Both the position numbers and the translations under genes were made by a program. Positions 52,774-61,506 of a stretch of 64,000 bases of DNA are shown piece after piece; position 1 is the first letter of the stretch, and every line of letters starts with the position of its first letter. The notes beneath the pieces were generated by a model. The model was given only the letters and a program-made list of their open reading frames with translations, made no database searches and had not been told where the DNA came from. This DNA comes from an uncultured Bacilli bacterium. Lineage in GTDB: Bacteria; Bacillota_I; Bacilli_A; RF39; UBA660. The stretch spans positions 67,840-131,839 of the forward strand of contig CAKPMN010000001.1 of assembly GCA_934168005.1 (NCBI GenBank), read 5' to 3'.

Positions 52774-53640
52774 CTAATTACTATGTGGATGACAACTGTC
52801 ATATTCTTCTTTTAGTTGTTCATCTACTATATGTGTATATATTTGTGTTGTTGAAATACTAGAATGTCCTAGTAATTCTTGAATACTTCTTAAATCTGCA
52901 CCATGTTTAAGCAAATGTGTTGCATATGAATGCCTTAATGTATGTGGTGATATGTCTTTGTTTATTCCTTTTTTTTCTTGTTGTTCTTTTATAATTTTAA
53001 AGAAAGTTTGTCTTGATAATTTATCTCCTCTACTATTTAGAAAAAGATAATCAGTTTTATTATAATTTGTAAATTTATTTCTATAGTCTTCTATATACTT
53101 TTTTATGTAATATAAGGCATAATCTCCAAGAGGAAGTAATCTTTCTTTTGATCCTTTTCCCATTACTTTTAATGTTGCTTCTGTAACGTTAATATCGTGT
53201 ATTCTTATATTTATTAGTTCACTTACTCTAAGACCTGATGAGTAGACTAATTCTAACATGGCTTTATTTCTATATGCATATTTGTCTACTAGGTCTATAT
53301 CTAACAGTTTTTCTACTTCTTCTTCTGTTAAAATAACTGGTAAATATTTCTTTTGTTTTGGTATTGTTAAGTATAGTGTTGGATTTTCTTTGATATAGTT
53401 TTCCATTAATAGAAATTTATAAAATTCTTTTAAAACCGTTATATGATGAGCTATAGAAGTTTCTTTTAACATTACTGTATATTTATTTAAAAAGTTTTCT
53501 AAATCTTCTTTTGTAAGGGTTTTAATATCCTTATTTAAGAGTAATAACTTTTCTAAGTTGTCTTTATATGATTCTATTGTATTTTCACTGTACTTTTTAT
53601 CTATTTTTAAATATGTAAGATATTCTTCTATATACTCCAT
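52774..53640 (-). CDS. xerD: Site-specific tyrosine recombinase XerD
   Basis: A 288-residue tyrosine recombinase, of the XerC/D type that resolves chromosome dimers at dif. The N-terminal SAM-like domain is followed by a catalytic domain with Arg in SSGLRVSELI, His-x-x-Arg in HTLRHSYATHLL, and His and Tyr in LGHSSISTTQIYTHI. The ATG at 53640 follows AGGTGAT; the longer frame from 53679 overlaps uvrC without a ribosome site. XerC or another recombinase is not in this window. The genomic setting is housekeeping rather than phage-like. Confidence 0.9.
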   Translation of the reverse strand: MEYIEEYLTYLKIDKKYSENTIESYKDNLEKLLLLNKDIKTLTKEDLENFLNKYTVMLKETSIAHHITVLKEFYKFLLMENYIKENPTLYLTIPKQKKYLPVILTEEEVEKLLDIDLVDKYAYRNKAMLELVYSSGLRVSELINIRIHDINVTEATLKVMGKGSKERLLPLGDYALYYIKKYIEDYRNKFTNYNKTDYLFLNSRGDKLSRQTFFKIIKEQQEKKGINKDISPHTLRHSYATHLLKHGADLRSIQELLGHSSISTTQIYTHIVDEQLKEEYDSCHPHSN

Positions 53641-53653
53641 ATCATCACCTATA

Positions 53654-55423
53654 CTATTGTACATCATTTTTAAGTACATTTAAAAGCATTATTGCTGTTT
53701 TTTCTGGTAAAATTTCAGATAATTCTTCAATTGAAGCTTCTTTTATTTTATTTATTGTTTTATATTTATGTAGTAGAGCTTCTTTTCTAGCTTTTCCTAT
53801 ACCAGGTATTTTATCTAATATACTTTCTATTACACCTTTACTTCTTATTTGTTTATGATAGTTAATAGTGAAGTTATGTACTTCGTCTTGCATTCTTTCT
53901 AGTAAGTAGAATAGATTACTTTTTTTATCTATTGGTATTTCTTCTATTGGATCAAATGCGAGTAATGCTTCTGTTATATGTCTTTCATTCTTTTTAAGTC
54001 CAACAACCATTATATTTAAATTTAACTCTTCTAATATTTCTCTTATTGCATGTATCTGCCCTATTCCACCGTCGGCTATTATTAAGTCTGGTTTTTTTAA
54101 ATCATCCATTAATACTCTATAGTATCTTCTATATGTTACTTCTCTCATACTTCTATAGTCATCGTTTGTATCTATTGAACTTTTATATTTTCTGTATTCA
54201 TTTTTATTTGGTATTCCGCCTTCAAATACAACCATTCCTGATACGTTAAATGTTCCAAATAAATGGGCATTATCAAATATTTCTATTCTATCTAGTTTAT
54301 CTAATTTTAATATTTTTCTTAATGATTCGTTTGCTTCATATGTTCTATCATTATTTCTTTTGATTAGTTCGAAATTGTTTTCTAACTCTATTTTAGCGTT
54401 TTCACAAGCCATTTTAATTAAAGAAAATTTAACACCTTTTTGTGGTTTTAATATTTTGGTATTTAATACGTTTTTTAATAGATTTTCATCTACTATATCT
54501 GGTACTAATATTTCTTTTGGAATAAGTACTTTTTGGTAGAAGTTTACTATATATGTTTCTAGAGTTTCTTTTTCATCTTCTACAATTGGTAGTATTTTAC
54601 TATGACGTTCAAGTATTTTTCCATTTCTTATGAAGAATACTTGAATTGCCATATAATCTTTATCGATATAGTAACCAAATACATCTTTTTCTACGTAATC
54701 ACCGGTTTCTACTTTTTGCTTTGTTAAAGTTATTTCTATGTAATCTAAAAGTTCTTTTAATTCTTTAGCTTTTTCAAAGTTTAATTTTTCGCTTTCTTCT
54801 ATCATTTCGGTTTTTATTTTGTTTTTTAAATATGTATCATTGCCATTTAAGAACTCTTTTATTTCTGATTTCATAAGTTCTACTTTTTCTTCGTCTATTT
54901 TATTTTGGCAGTACCCTAGACATTCACCAATATGGTAATAAAGACATGGCTTTTTTTCCATTTTGTTACATTTTCTTAACGGATACATTCTATTTAATAA
55001 GTTTACTGTATTTCTGGCAGCTGTTACATTTGGAAAGGGTCCATATAATGTATTTTTGTTTTTTCTTCTATTAATACTTCTTACTACTGATAGTTTTGGA
55101 ATCTTCTCATTAGTAAGTTCTATATATGGATAAGTTTTATCATCTCTAAGTAAAATATTATATTTAGGGTCATATTTTTTTATTAAATTTATTTCTAGTA
55201 CGAATGACTCAGTCTCTGATGATACGACTATGTATTCAAAATCAACAATTTCATTTACTAATAGCCTTGTTTTACCTGTTTTTTCTCCTCTAAAGTATGA
55301 TGTTACTCTGTTTTTTAAATTTTTAGCTTTTCCTACATATATTACAATGTTATCTTTATTTTTCATTAAGTAACATCCTGGTTGTTTTGGTAAAAGTTTT
55401 AATTTTTCTTTTATTGTGTCCAT
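53654..55423 (-). CDS. uvrC: Excinuclease ABC subunit UvrC
   Basis: UvrC makes both incisions in nucleotide excision repair. The 589-residue protein has an N-terminal GIY-YIG nuclease domain (GCYLMKNKDNIVIYVGKAKN), a Cys-rich CNKMEKKPCLYYHIGECLGYC segment, a UVR motif, the RNase H-like endonuclease domain (DLIIADGGIGQIHA) and a C-terminal HhH pair (LDKIPGIGKARKEALL). Start is set at ATG 55423 after GGTGAT. xerD follows 13 bases on. Confidence 0.97.
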   Translation of the reverse strand: MDTIKEKLKLLPKQPGCYLMKNKDNIVIYVGKAKNLKNRVTSYFRGEKTGKTRLLVNEIVDFEYIVVSSETESFVLEINLIKKYDPKYNILLRDDKTYPYIELTNEKIPKLSVVRSINRRKNKNTLYGPFPNVTAARNTVNLLNRMYPLRKCNKMEKKPCLYYHIGECLGYCQNKIDEEKVELMKSEIKEFLNGNDTYLKNKIKTEMIEESEKLNFEKAKELKELLDYIEITLTKQKVETGDYVEKDVFGYYIDKDYMAIQVFFIRNGKILERHSKILPIVEDEKETLETYIVNFYQKVLIPKEILVPDIVDENLLKNVLNTKILKPQKGVKFSLIKMACENAKIELENNFELIKRNNDRTYEANESLRKILKLDKLDRIEIFDNAHLFGTFNVSGMVVFEGGIPNKNEYRKYKSSIDTNDDYRSMREVTYRRYYRVLMDDLKKPDLIIADGGIGQIHAIREILEELNLNIMVVGLKKNERHITEALLAFDPIEEIPIDKKSNLFYLLERMQDEVHNFTINYHKQIRSKGVIESILDKIPGIGKARKEALLHKYKTINKIKEASIEELSEILPEKTAIMLLNVLKNDVQ

Positions 55424-55448
55424 ATATATCACCTTTTATTATTATAAC

Positions 55449-55473
55449 AAAAAAAAGATTTTTTTAAAATCTT
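55449..55473 (-). terminator. Intrinsic terminator after the gene at 55475
   Basis: AAGATTTT/ATCTTTTTTT stem and T run reading leftward. Confidence 0.6.
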
Positions 55474-55474
55474 C

Positions 55475-55963
55475 TTAAGCTGCTTTTAAATTTATCATTT
55501 TTTCTAATACTTTATTAGAGTTTTCATATTTAACTTCATTTGAAACCATTAATTTTTGGTATATATCATAAAATATTTGTGAGGATACTGTAAGTGACAT
55601 CGCATTATAATTTAGGTTTTTAGAAAAAGTTAGATCTTTTATAAAAACTAATGATAATGTTTCTTCATTTTCTTCACCTCTAAGTTGATTATATCCTTCA
55701 AGCGATGTGTTTGTTGAATATATTATTTTATCTTTAACTTGCTTAAATAGTTCGTATAAAAATGTATCTTTATTAAAATCAAATCTTATTTGACGAAAGC
55801 CTATTTTTGGATTATCAATTTTATCATCTGATATAAATAGCGTAAAAGAGAAAGCTTTATCACTAATATTTGGTATGATCTTTAAAAATTGTTTTTCATT
55901 TTTGTTATATATGATAAATCCTTGCTTAATATATGCTTCATCATAAACTATTTCATAATCCAT
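55475..55963 (-). CDS. Hypothetical protein, 162 aa (YQKLM paralogue 1)
   Basis: Function not recognised. No signal peptide or membrane span. The last third has FYDIYQKLMVSNEVK, which matches FVLNVYQKLMTNKLK in the 180-residue protein at 61484-62026; both sit near the same position from the C-terminus, so they may be paralogues. The start at ATG 55963 follows GGGAGG. Confidence 0.65.
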   Translation of the reverse strand: MDYEIVYDEAYIKQGFIIYNKNEKQFLKIIPNISDKAFSFTLFISDDKIDNPKIGFRQIRFDFNKDTFLYELFKQVKDKIIYSTNTSLEGYNQLRGEENEETLSLVFIKDLTFSKNLNYNAMSLTVSSQIFYDIYQKLMVSNEVKYENSNKVLEKMINLKAA

Positions 55964-56045
55964 AATAAAACCTCCCAAGGTTTAATATTATACTTTTTAT
56001 TTTACAAAAAGTAAAGAGTTTGATATTATTGATCTAGGTGGTTAT

Positions 56046-56609
56046 ATGAAAACTGTTATGGAATCTAGTTCATATACTTTGGAAATTAAAAAGTCAAAAT
56101 TCATTGGTCTTATTTATCCATTAAAAAGTGTTGATGAATTTAATAATATTCTTAATGATGTAAAAATTAAATATCCAAATGCCAAACATTATACTTATGC
56201 TTACATATTTGATAATATGAAAAGAATGAGTGATGATAAGGAACCTTCTAAAACAGCTGGTAGTCCTATTTTAAATGTACTAGAAAAGAATGATCTAAAT
56301 AGAGTTTGTTTAATTGTTGTACGTTATTTTGGAGGAGTTTTACTTGGGGCTCCCCTACTTACTAGAAGTTATTCTAATACTGCTTTAGAAACAGTCAAAA
56401 GTTCTAAAATATGTGAGTTTGTTTTATATGATTATTATAGTTTAACTTTTAATTATGATTCTATAGCGGATATTGAGTATTTATTAGATTCTAATGATAT
56501 CATCGAAAAAGAGTTTTTAGATGTTGTTCATTATAAAATTAGAGTTAAACAAAATAGTGATATTAGTAAACTTAAAAAAATTGCGAAAATAAAAAAGATT
56601 ATTATTTAA
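56046..56609 (+). CDS. YigZ/IMPACT family protein
   Basis: A 187-residue protein of the YigZ/IMPACT group. The N-terminal UPF0029 domain has KSKFIGLIYPLKSVDEF and KHYTYAYIFDN, then DKEPSKTAGSPILNVL and VRYFGGVLLGAPLLTRSYS, the family's signature. IMPACT-like proteins bind or regulate translation factors in eukaryotes; the bacterial role is not settled. The ATG follows GGTGGTTAT. Confidence 0.9.
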   Translation: MKTVMESSSYTLEIKKSKFIGLIYPLKSVDEFNNILNDVKIKYPNAKHYTYAYIFDNMKRMSDDKEPSKTAGSPILNVLEKNDLNRVCLIVVRYFGGVLLGAPLLTRSYSNTALETVKSSKICEFVLYDYYSLTFNYDSIADIEYLLDSNDIIEKEFLDVVHYKIRVKQNSDISKLKKIAKIKKIII

Positions 56610-56618
56610 TCTTTTTTT
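56589..56618. terminator. Terminator between convergent genes
   Basis: AAAAAAGATT/AATCTTTTTTT stem with T or A runs on both sides. Confidence 0.75.
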
Positions 56619-57078
56619 CTTGGTTTAAAATAGATTTTATTATTAATTTTGTAGTTGCAGAAAACTCACTTTTTTTATCTTCTTTTACTTCTGTTAATAA
56701 ATAATTTAATTCTTCAACTGTATATTTTTTTAAATTCTCTTTATAACTTGTTTTATCTAATGAAATGTCTTCTTGGTACATAATTTTGGCTTCAGTCAAT
56801 AATTCGTACTTGATATTTTCTATTAGTTCGTCTATTTTTTCAGCATATTCGCTATCATCCATTAATGATGTTAAAAGAGACACTATATATTGTTGTTCTG
56901 CGGGTATTAGTTTTAATATTTCAGTTAACTTTTCTTCACTAACATCTTTAGTTAAGTTAATTAAAATTTCTACTAGAGATTCTGGATCTATTTCTTTAGC
57001 TAACTGCATTAATTCTTTTAATTCTTCGTGGGATAAATTTTTTTTTAATCCTTTTTTTAATAGTTCTGCTTTATTCAT
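56602..57078 (-). CDS. Hypothetical protein coupled to miaB, 158 aa
   Basis: I do not recognise this protein. It is acidic and helical throughout (KKNLSHEELKELMQLAKEID, and EEKLTEILKLIPAEQQYIV). No signal peptide, membrane span or known catalytic motif is seen. The start is placed at ATG 57078, which overlaps the miaB stop by eight bases with GGTG upstream; the longer frame lies inside miaB. It thus forms a miaB-linked pair, possibly an accessory or small-scaffold protein, which is inference. Confidence 0.65.
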   Translation of the reverse strand: MNKAELLKKGLKKNLSHEELKELMQLAKEIDPESLVEILINLTKDVSEEKLTEILKLIPAEQQYIVSLLTSLMDDSEYAEKIDELIENIKYELLTEAKIMYQEDISLDKTSYKENLKKYTVEELNYLLTEVKEDKKSEFSATTKLIIKSILNQEKKIK

Positions 57079-58492
57079 CGATAACACCATCCAAACTCCA
57101 AGTTTTTGCATCTGTTATTTTGACGTTAATGATGTTTCCGATTGTTTCTTTTGGAGCTTCTACATTAACTAATTTCAAAGTTTCTGTGTATCCCATCATT
57201 TTTGTATCATCTTTTTCTGATACACCTTCTATTAATACCTTTACTGTTTTATCTTTATATTTATCGTTTGCTAGACGAGCATATTCGTTAATTTTATCAT
57301 TTAGTCTTTTTAATCTTTCTTCTTTTTCTTTAAGTGGAACGTCATCTTTCATTTTAGCTGCAGGTGTTCCTACTCTTGGAGAGAATATAAATGTATACGC
57401 TGAATCATACTTGCACTCGTCTACAACGCTTAATGTTTCTTTAAAATCTTCTTCTGTTTCTCCTGGGAAGCCTACAATTATATCTGTTGTAATACTAACG
57501 TTTTTAACTTTATTTTTTAATTGTTTAAATAATCGTAAATATTCTTCTTTAGTATATCTTCTTCCCATTAGTTTTAGAATTCTATTAGACCCTGATTGTA
57601 GAGGCAAATGAATATAAGGCATGATATTATCATATTTTGCAATTACGTCTATCATACTGTCTGTAAAATCCCATGGATGACTTGTTACAAATCTAACTCT
57701 TTCAATACCTGTTTTTGCTACATCTTCAAGAAGGTTTTCCATACGATAGTTATCATTTAAGTCTTTTCCGTATGCATTAACATTTTGACCTAGAAGTGTC
57801 ACTTCCTTATATCCATTATTTTTTAACTCTTCTACTTCTTTTATGATATCTTCTTTTCTTCTACTTCTTTGTTTTCCTCTTGTATATGGCACTATACAGT
57901 AAGTACAAAATTTATCACAACCATACATTATATTTACCCATGCTTTTACCTTTGAATCTCTTTTAACGGGTATATTTTCTACTATATCTCCTTCATATGA
58001 GAAAACTTCTACTTGGCTTTCTTTTTTTATTAGTATATCTGATAATAATTTAGGTAAATGGTATAAATTGTGTGTTCCAAATATTAGATCTATATAGTTA
58101 TATTTTTTTAATATTTCATCAACTACAACTTCTTCTTGAGCCATACAACCACAAATACCAGCAATTACGTTTGGTCTTGCTTCTTTTATGTTTTTAATTC
58201 TTCCTAAGAATCCAAAAACTTTATTATGAGCATTTTCTCTTATTGCACATGTATTAAGAAGAATAAAATCTGCTTCTTCCATATTTTCTGTTTCTGTATA
58301 TCCTAAACTTTCAAGCATTGCTTTTATGTTTTCACTATCGTGTTCATTCATTTGACAGCCGTATGTCTTAACGTGATATTTCAATCCTTTAGCTATATTT
58401 GCATAATTGTTATCTTCTACATATTTTAATATTTCTACTTTCTTTTTTTCGTTTGAACGTGCCATTGCTTCTCTTAAATTTGGCTTTAACAT
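57071..58492 (-). CDS. miaB: tRNA-2-methylthio-N6-dimethylallyladenosine synthase MiaB
   Basis: MiaB is a radical-SAM methylthiotransferase that makes ms2i6A37 in tRNA. The 473-residue protein has an N-terminal UPF0004 domain with three cysteines (TYGCQMNEHDSE, NTCAIRENA, GICGCMAQEE), the radical SAM CxxxCxxC in GCDKFCTYCIVPY, and a C-terminal TRAM domain (KTVKVLIEGV). ATG 58492 follows AGGTGATTT. It precedes the coupled unknown gene. Confidence 0.95.
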   Translation of the reverse strand: MLKPNLREAMARSNEKKKVEILKYVEDNNYANIAKGLKYHVKTYGCQMNEHDSENIKAMLESLGYTETENMEEADFILLNTCAIRENAHNKVFGFLGRIKNIKEARPNVIAGICGCMAQEEVVVDEILKKYNYIDLIFGTHNLYHLPKLLSDILIKKESQVEVFSYEGDIVENIPVKRDSKVKAWVNIMYGCDKFCTYCIVPYTRGKQRSRRKEDIIKEVEELKNNGYKEVTLLGQNVNAYGKDLNDNYRMENLLEDVAKTGIERVRFVTSHPWDFTDSMIDVIAKYDNIMPYIHLPLQSGSNRILKLMGRRYTKEEYLRLFKQLKNKVKNVSITTDIIVGFPGETEEDFKETLSVVDECKYDSAYTFIFSPRVGTPAAKMKDDVPLKEKEERLKRLNDKINEYARLANDKYKDKTVKVLIEGVSEKDDTKMMGYTETLKLVNVEAPKETIGNIINVKITDAKTWSLDGVIDE

Positions 58493-58540
58493 ATAAATCA
58501 CCTTTTATTAGAATAACATAAAATTAATTTTTTTTAAATA

Positions 58541-58562
58541 AAAAAAGAGATTTAATTCTCTT
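58541..58562 (-). terminator. Intrinsic terminator after the second DUF308 gene
   Basis: AGAGA/TCTCT stem and a T run, reading leftward. Confidence 0.65.
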
Positions 58563-59133
58563 CTTCTATTATTTTTATTTCTTTAGTTTCAGTTTTTCCT
58601 TCTTTTTTAACATTTTTATTAATAAATAAGAAATCAAACATATCTAATATTGAATAAAGAATGATTACAATTCCTATTACTTTTGTTATTGTAACAGCTC
58701 CTTTGAATGGATTTGTTATAAATATTATTCCACAGCATGTTATTACAATAGCTAAAAGAAGCGAAATTGTCCAACTTTTTAAATTTTCTTTTTTAAGTAC
58801 ACATGCGAATTGTATCTTTGATACCCCATTTATAATCATTACAATTCCTATTAGAATTGGAATGATGCTGGCAATTAATTCTGTATTTAAAATTATAATT
58901 AATCCGGCTACCACCATAAATATTTCACTTATAAAGCTATAGTTATATATGGCGTCTTTTGAAATTAATGTTTTAACTAAAGGAATTATCGCTAAAAGTA
59001 AAGTTCCTCCAACGATGTATGATATAACTTTTAAAGTTAATTCTGCTTTTGTAAATAAAAATATTCCTAGTATTATAAATGCTATCCATGATATCAATGA
59101 CATTTTTAAGATTCTATCAAATTCTTTTTTCAT
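58552..59133 (-). CDS. DUF308 / HdeD-like membrane protein (second copy)
   Basis: A 193-residue protein with six spans in three hairpins, the same architecture as 15671-16243 and the same repeat pattern (ILGIFLFTKAELTLKVISYI, VVAGLIIILNTELIASIIPI, TCCGIIFITNPFKGAVTI). The tail is charged (KEGKTETKEIKIIEEEN). Paralogous to the first copy, with low identity by eye. AGGAGAGTGAAGC precedes the ATG. Confidence 0.82.
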   Translation of the reverse strand: MKKEFDRILKMSLISWIAFIILGIFLFTKAELTLKVISYIVGGTLLLAIIPLVKTLISKDAIYNYSFISEIFMVVAGLIIILNTELIASIIPILIGIVMIINGVSKIQFACVLKKENLKSWTISLLLAIVITCCGIIFITNPFKGAVTITKVIGIVIILYSILDMFDFLFINKNVKKEGKTETKEIKIIEEEN

Positions 59134-59269
59134 GCTTCACTCTCCTATCTAGGATTATAACATTTTTTTAGCTATTCTACAATTTTTATTTTAAATTAAA
59201 ATTATTTTCTATATTTTTTAAAAATTGTATAGATTTTAAAAAAATAATATGCTATAATTAATTGCAGTT

Positions 59270-59345
59270 GGATTGTTAGCTCAGCTGGTAGAGCAACTGA
59301 CTCTTAATCAGTGGGTCTAGGGTTCGAATCCCTAACAGTCCACCA
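59270..59345 (+). tRNA. tRNA-Lys (anticodon CTT)
   Basis: The acceptor GGATTGT pairs with ACAGTCC (one G-U), the anticodon stem ACTGA/TCAGT encloses CTCTTAA, anticodon CTT, and the T arm is TAGGG-TTCGAAT-CCCTA. CCA is encoded. A TATAAT box is about 12 bases upstream, and a terminator follows. The D loop and overall sequence match tRNA-Lys of Bacillota. Confidence 0.93.
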
Positions 59346-59354
59346 TTTATGAAT

Positions 59355-59384
59355 TTAACTAACTAGAAATAGTTAGTTTTTTAA
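59355..59384 (+). terminator. Intrinsic terminator after tRNA-Lys
   Basis: AACTAACT/AGTTAGTT stem with a six-base loop and a T run. Confidence 0.8.
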
Positions 59385-59390
59385 TTTATA

Positions 59391-59411
59391 AAAACGAGCT
59401 ATTGCTCGTTA
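59391..59411 (-). terminator. Intrinsic terminator after the HExxH gene
   Basis: Reading leftward, AACGAGC/GCTCGTT stem with a four-base loop and T run. Confidence 0.75.
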
Positions 59412-60866
59412 TATTACTTTTGGAAGTTCTTTTTCTTCTTTTAATTTATTTTGATATTCATCTATTATATTTAGTATTTCTTGATATAAATTGGTTGTTT
59501 TTCTAGTGCCTAGAGCAATGTTATATGTTTCTGCTACTACTTCTAATGGGATGTTTTCGCCATCCATTAGATTAGCTAATATTGTTTCTGCTTCTTTTTT
59601 TCCAGCGTACTTTTGCATTACCTCTTCTGCTTTCATCTGCTTTATAAAGAAATTATGGAATTTTTTAGCTGGTGAGATAACTTTCATACCTTTTTCTGTT
59701 ATTTCTACGTACATTTCTATTATACTTGCTGCATTGTTTGAACTAATTATTTCTAACCTTTCTTTATCAAATGCATCTTTAAATATTTTATTAGTTTGAA
59801 TTGCAAAATCTATGTATGAGAATATATCTGCTCTATTTTCACATAAGAAATGATCATGATTATTCTTATATATTTGATCATCGTTTTCTACTCTCATAAG
59901 TTTATCATACAATTCTTGTCTTAGAAAAGTGTTACCTTCGGTATCAATTTTAGTTATTTGGTCTAATCTTTTATCATCAATAGCGTGTCTTAATTCATGG
60001 GAAATAGTTTGTATTAATTTAGCGTTCAAAATATCTGCTGCTTCTCTTTTAGGAACGCTTTTTACTTCTTGATACGTTTGTGCAAAGTTTTTATAAAATA
60101 ATTTTATGCATTTTTCTCTTTTACTATAATAAGCTATTGTTTTTTTATTAGATTGAAATGCTATATAAATATTTTCTATATATGATCCTAAGTTTAATTC
60201 TTTTACTCTATATAATGAATAAAGTCCAACCATGCTTTCAGTCAATAAATTATGACTTTTTATTTGTTCGCTGAGTATTTCTAAACAATATTTTATAATG
60301 TCATCATCTTTATCTATATCTTTAATATTTGAAATAACGTAATCTAGGTAAATATTTACCTCATTTTCATTTTTATCAATTTTAAAGGTTTCTAATATTT
60401 CTTTACCTAATATTCTTAAATTATTTATACTATTATCTAAATATAAATCTCTTTCGTGAATTAAGTTTAAACATCTAGTATCTTTTTTTGTCTTTCTTTC
60501 TTCATCTATGAACCTATTAAAACTATTAGTCTTTGATATTTCTACTATAAATTCTGGTGTTATATAGCCTTGAAGTACTAATTCAAATAATTCATCTTTA
60601 GAAAGTGTTTCTATTTTACCTATATATTTGTTTATTATATTGGGATTTTCTAAGTATTGAACAACTTGAATAAAGATATTATTTGGAAGACGATTTATTC
60701 TATTAAAACATACTTCTACTATAAAAGATTTATATTCATCCTTTATCTCTTCATTTTTAAATATACTAGCTATTTCTTCATCCTTTAAAAATACAAATCT
60801 TCCTATATTGTTTTTTAATTCTTTTCTTGTTAGATTTTGATTTCTTAACAATTCTTCTAAGTTCAT
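59409..60866 (-). CDS. Putative HExxH-containing protein, 485 aa
   Basis: Not a recognised family. It is soluble, largely helical and repeats short Asn/Ile/Leu-rich segments. In the middle there is QTISHELRHAIDDK with HELRH, an HExxH zinc motif, and about 70 residues later DHFLCENRADIFSYIDFA, giving a possible Glu ligand. No signal peptide or membrane span, so a cytoplasmic metallopeptidase-like fold is the best reading, unproven. Start set at ATG 60866 after GGTGAA. It lies between tRNA-Lys and the accessory block. Confidence 0.6.
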   Translation of the reverse strand: MNLEELLRNQNLTRKELKNNIGRFVFLKDEEIASIFKNEEIKDEYKSFIVEVCFNRINRLPNNIFIQVVQYLENPNIINKYIGKIETLSKDELFELVLQGYITPEFIVEISKTNSFNRFIDEERKTKKDTRCLNLIHERDLYLDNSINNLRILGKEILETFKIDKNENEVNIYLDYVISNIKDIDKDDDIIKYCLEILSEQIKSHNLLTESMVGLYSLYRVKELNLGSYIENIYIAFQSNKKTIAYYSKREKCIKLFYKNFAQTYQEVKSVPKREAADILNAKLIQTISHELRHAIDDKRLDQITKIDTEGNTFLRQELYDKLMRVENDDQIYKNNHDHFLCENRADIFSYIDFAIQTNKIFKDAFDKERLEIISSNNAASIIEMYVEITEKGMKVISPAKKFHNFFIKQMKAEEVMQKYAGKKEAETILANLMDGENIPLEVVAETYNIALGTRKTTNLYQEILNIIDEYQNKLKEEKELPKVI

Positions 60867-60904
60867 GTGGTTCACCTATTGTAATGATACCATTTTTTTT
60901 ACAA

Positions 60905-61002
60905 CAAATAAAGAGGATTATATCCTCTTTTATATATAAACGCTACTAGCGTAGCGGACAGAAGAAAGGTATTTAGATTATGGATAAATACCCTTTTTTA
61001 TT
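60905..61002. other. Short noncoding region with three hairpins
   Basis: This 100-base section of the 211-base gap holds three inverted repeats: AGAGGAT/ATCCTCT (60912-60928), the perfect CGCTAC-TAGC-GTAGCG (60941-60956), and GGTATTTA/TAAATACC (60968-60992) with a T run on the + strand. No long open frame is present. The last one could be a terminator; the GC-rich middle palindrome stands out. Confidence 0.45.
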
Positions 61003-61077
61003 TTATCCAATTCTATTTAATTATACCTTATCTATAATAATATATTTAAATTTTAAGTTTTTATGTAATTAAATTGC

Positions 61078-61506
61078 CTATAATTCTTTTCTTAATTCTA
61101 TTTTAAAAACTTTAAATTCTAATGATTCATATATATCTTTAGCTAATTTGTTATTATTTAAAACATTAATATTTACATATTTAATACCCTTTTGTTTCAA
61201 TATCTTTTCTGCTTCTTTTATTAAGCTTGTTGCGATTGATTGGTTTCTATACTCTTTTTCCACATATAGTCCATCTATAAGGTAATGATTTTCTATTGGT
61301 TTTAAATATAAGTACCCTACTATTTTATTATCTTTCTTATATCCTAATAAAATGTTATCTTTTAGTTTTACTATATTTTTGAAATAATTTTTTACTACAA
61401 AGTTATTGCTTATTGTATCGTCATACTGTTTTTCATCTTGTATAAGCTTTGTCAGTAAAATATCACATTGATTACAGTCTAATTCATCTATTACTTGGAT
61501 TATCAT
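61078..61506 (-). CDS. GNAT family N-acetyltransferase
   Basis: A 142-residue GNAT protein. KIVGYLYLKPIENHYLIDGLYVEKEYRN leads into QSIATSLIKEAEKIL, the acetyl-CoA-binding motif A (in place of R-x-x-G-x-G/A). Substrate unknown. Its start overlaps the end of the unknown gene upstream by 23 bases, making it the last of a coupled three-gene operon with an acyltransferase. The rare spacing pattern GGTAATGA is not needed: the start is in the middle of the overlapping frame. Confidence 0.85.
   Translation of the reverse strand: MIIQVIDELDCNQCDILLTKLIQDEKQYDDTISNNFVVKNYFKNIVKLKDNILLGYKKDNKIVGYLYLKPIENHYLIDGLYVEKEYRNQSIATSLIKEAEKILKQKGIKYVNINVLNNNKLAKDIYESLEFKVFKIELRKEL

Noticed and set aside
52774..53640. 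xerD as a phage or element integrase
   Set aside because: It lies among housekeeping genes and has the standard Xer length and motifs; no attachment sites or phage genes are next to it.
54046..54249. Plus-strand hydrophobic frame inside uvrC
   Set aside because: Antisense shadow of a conserved gene.
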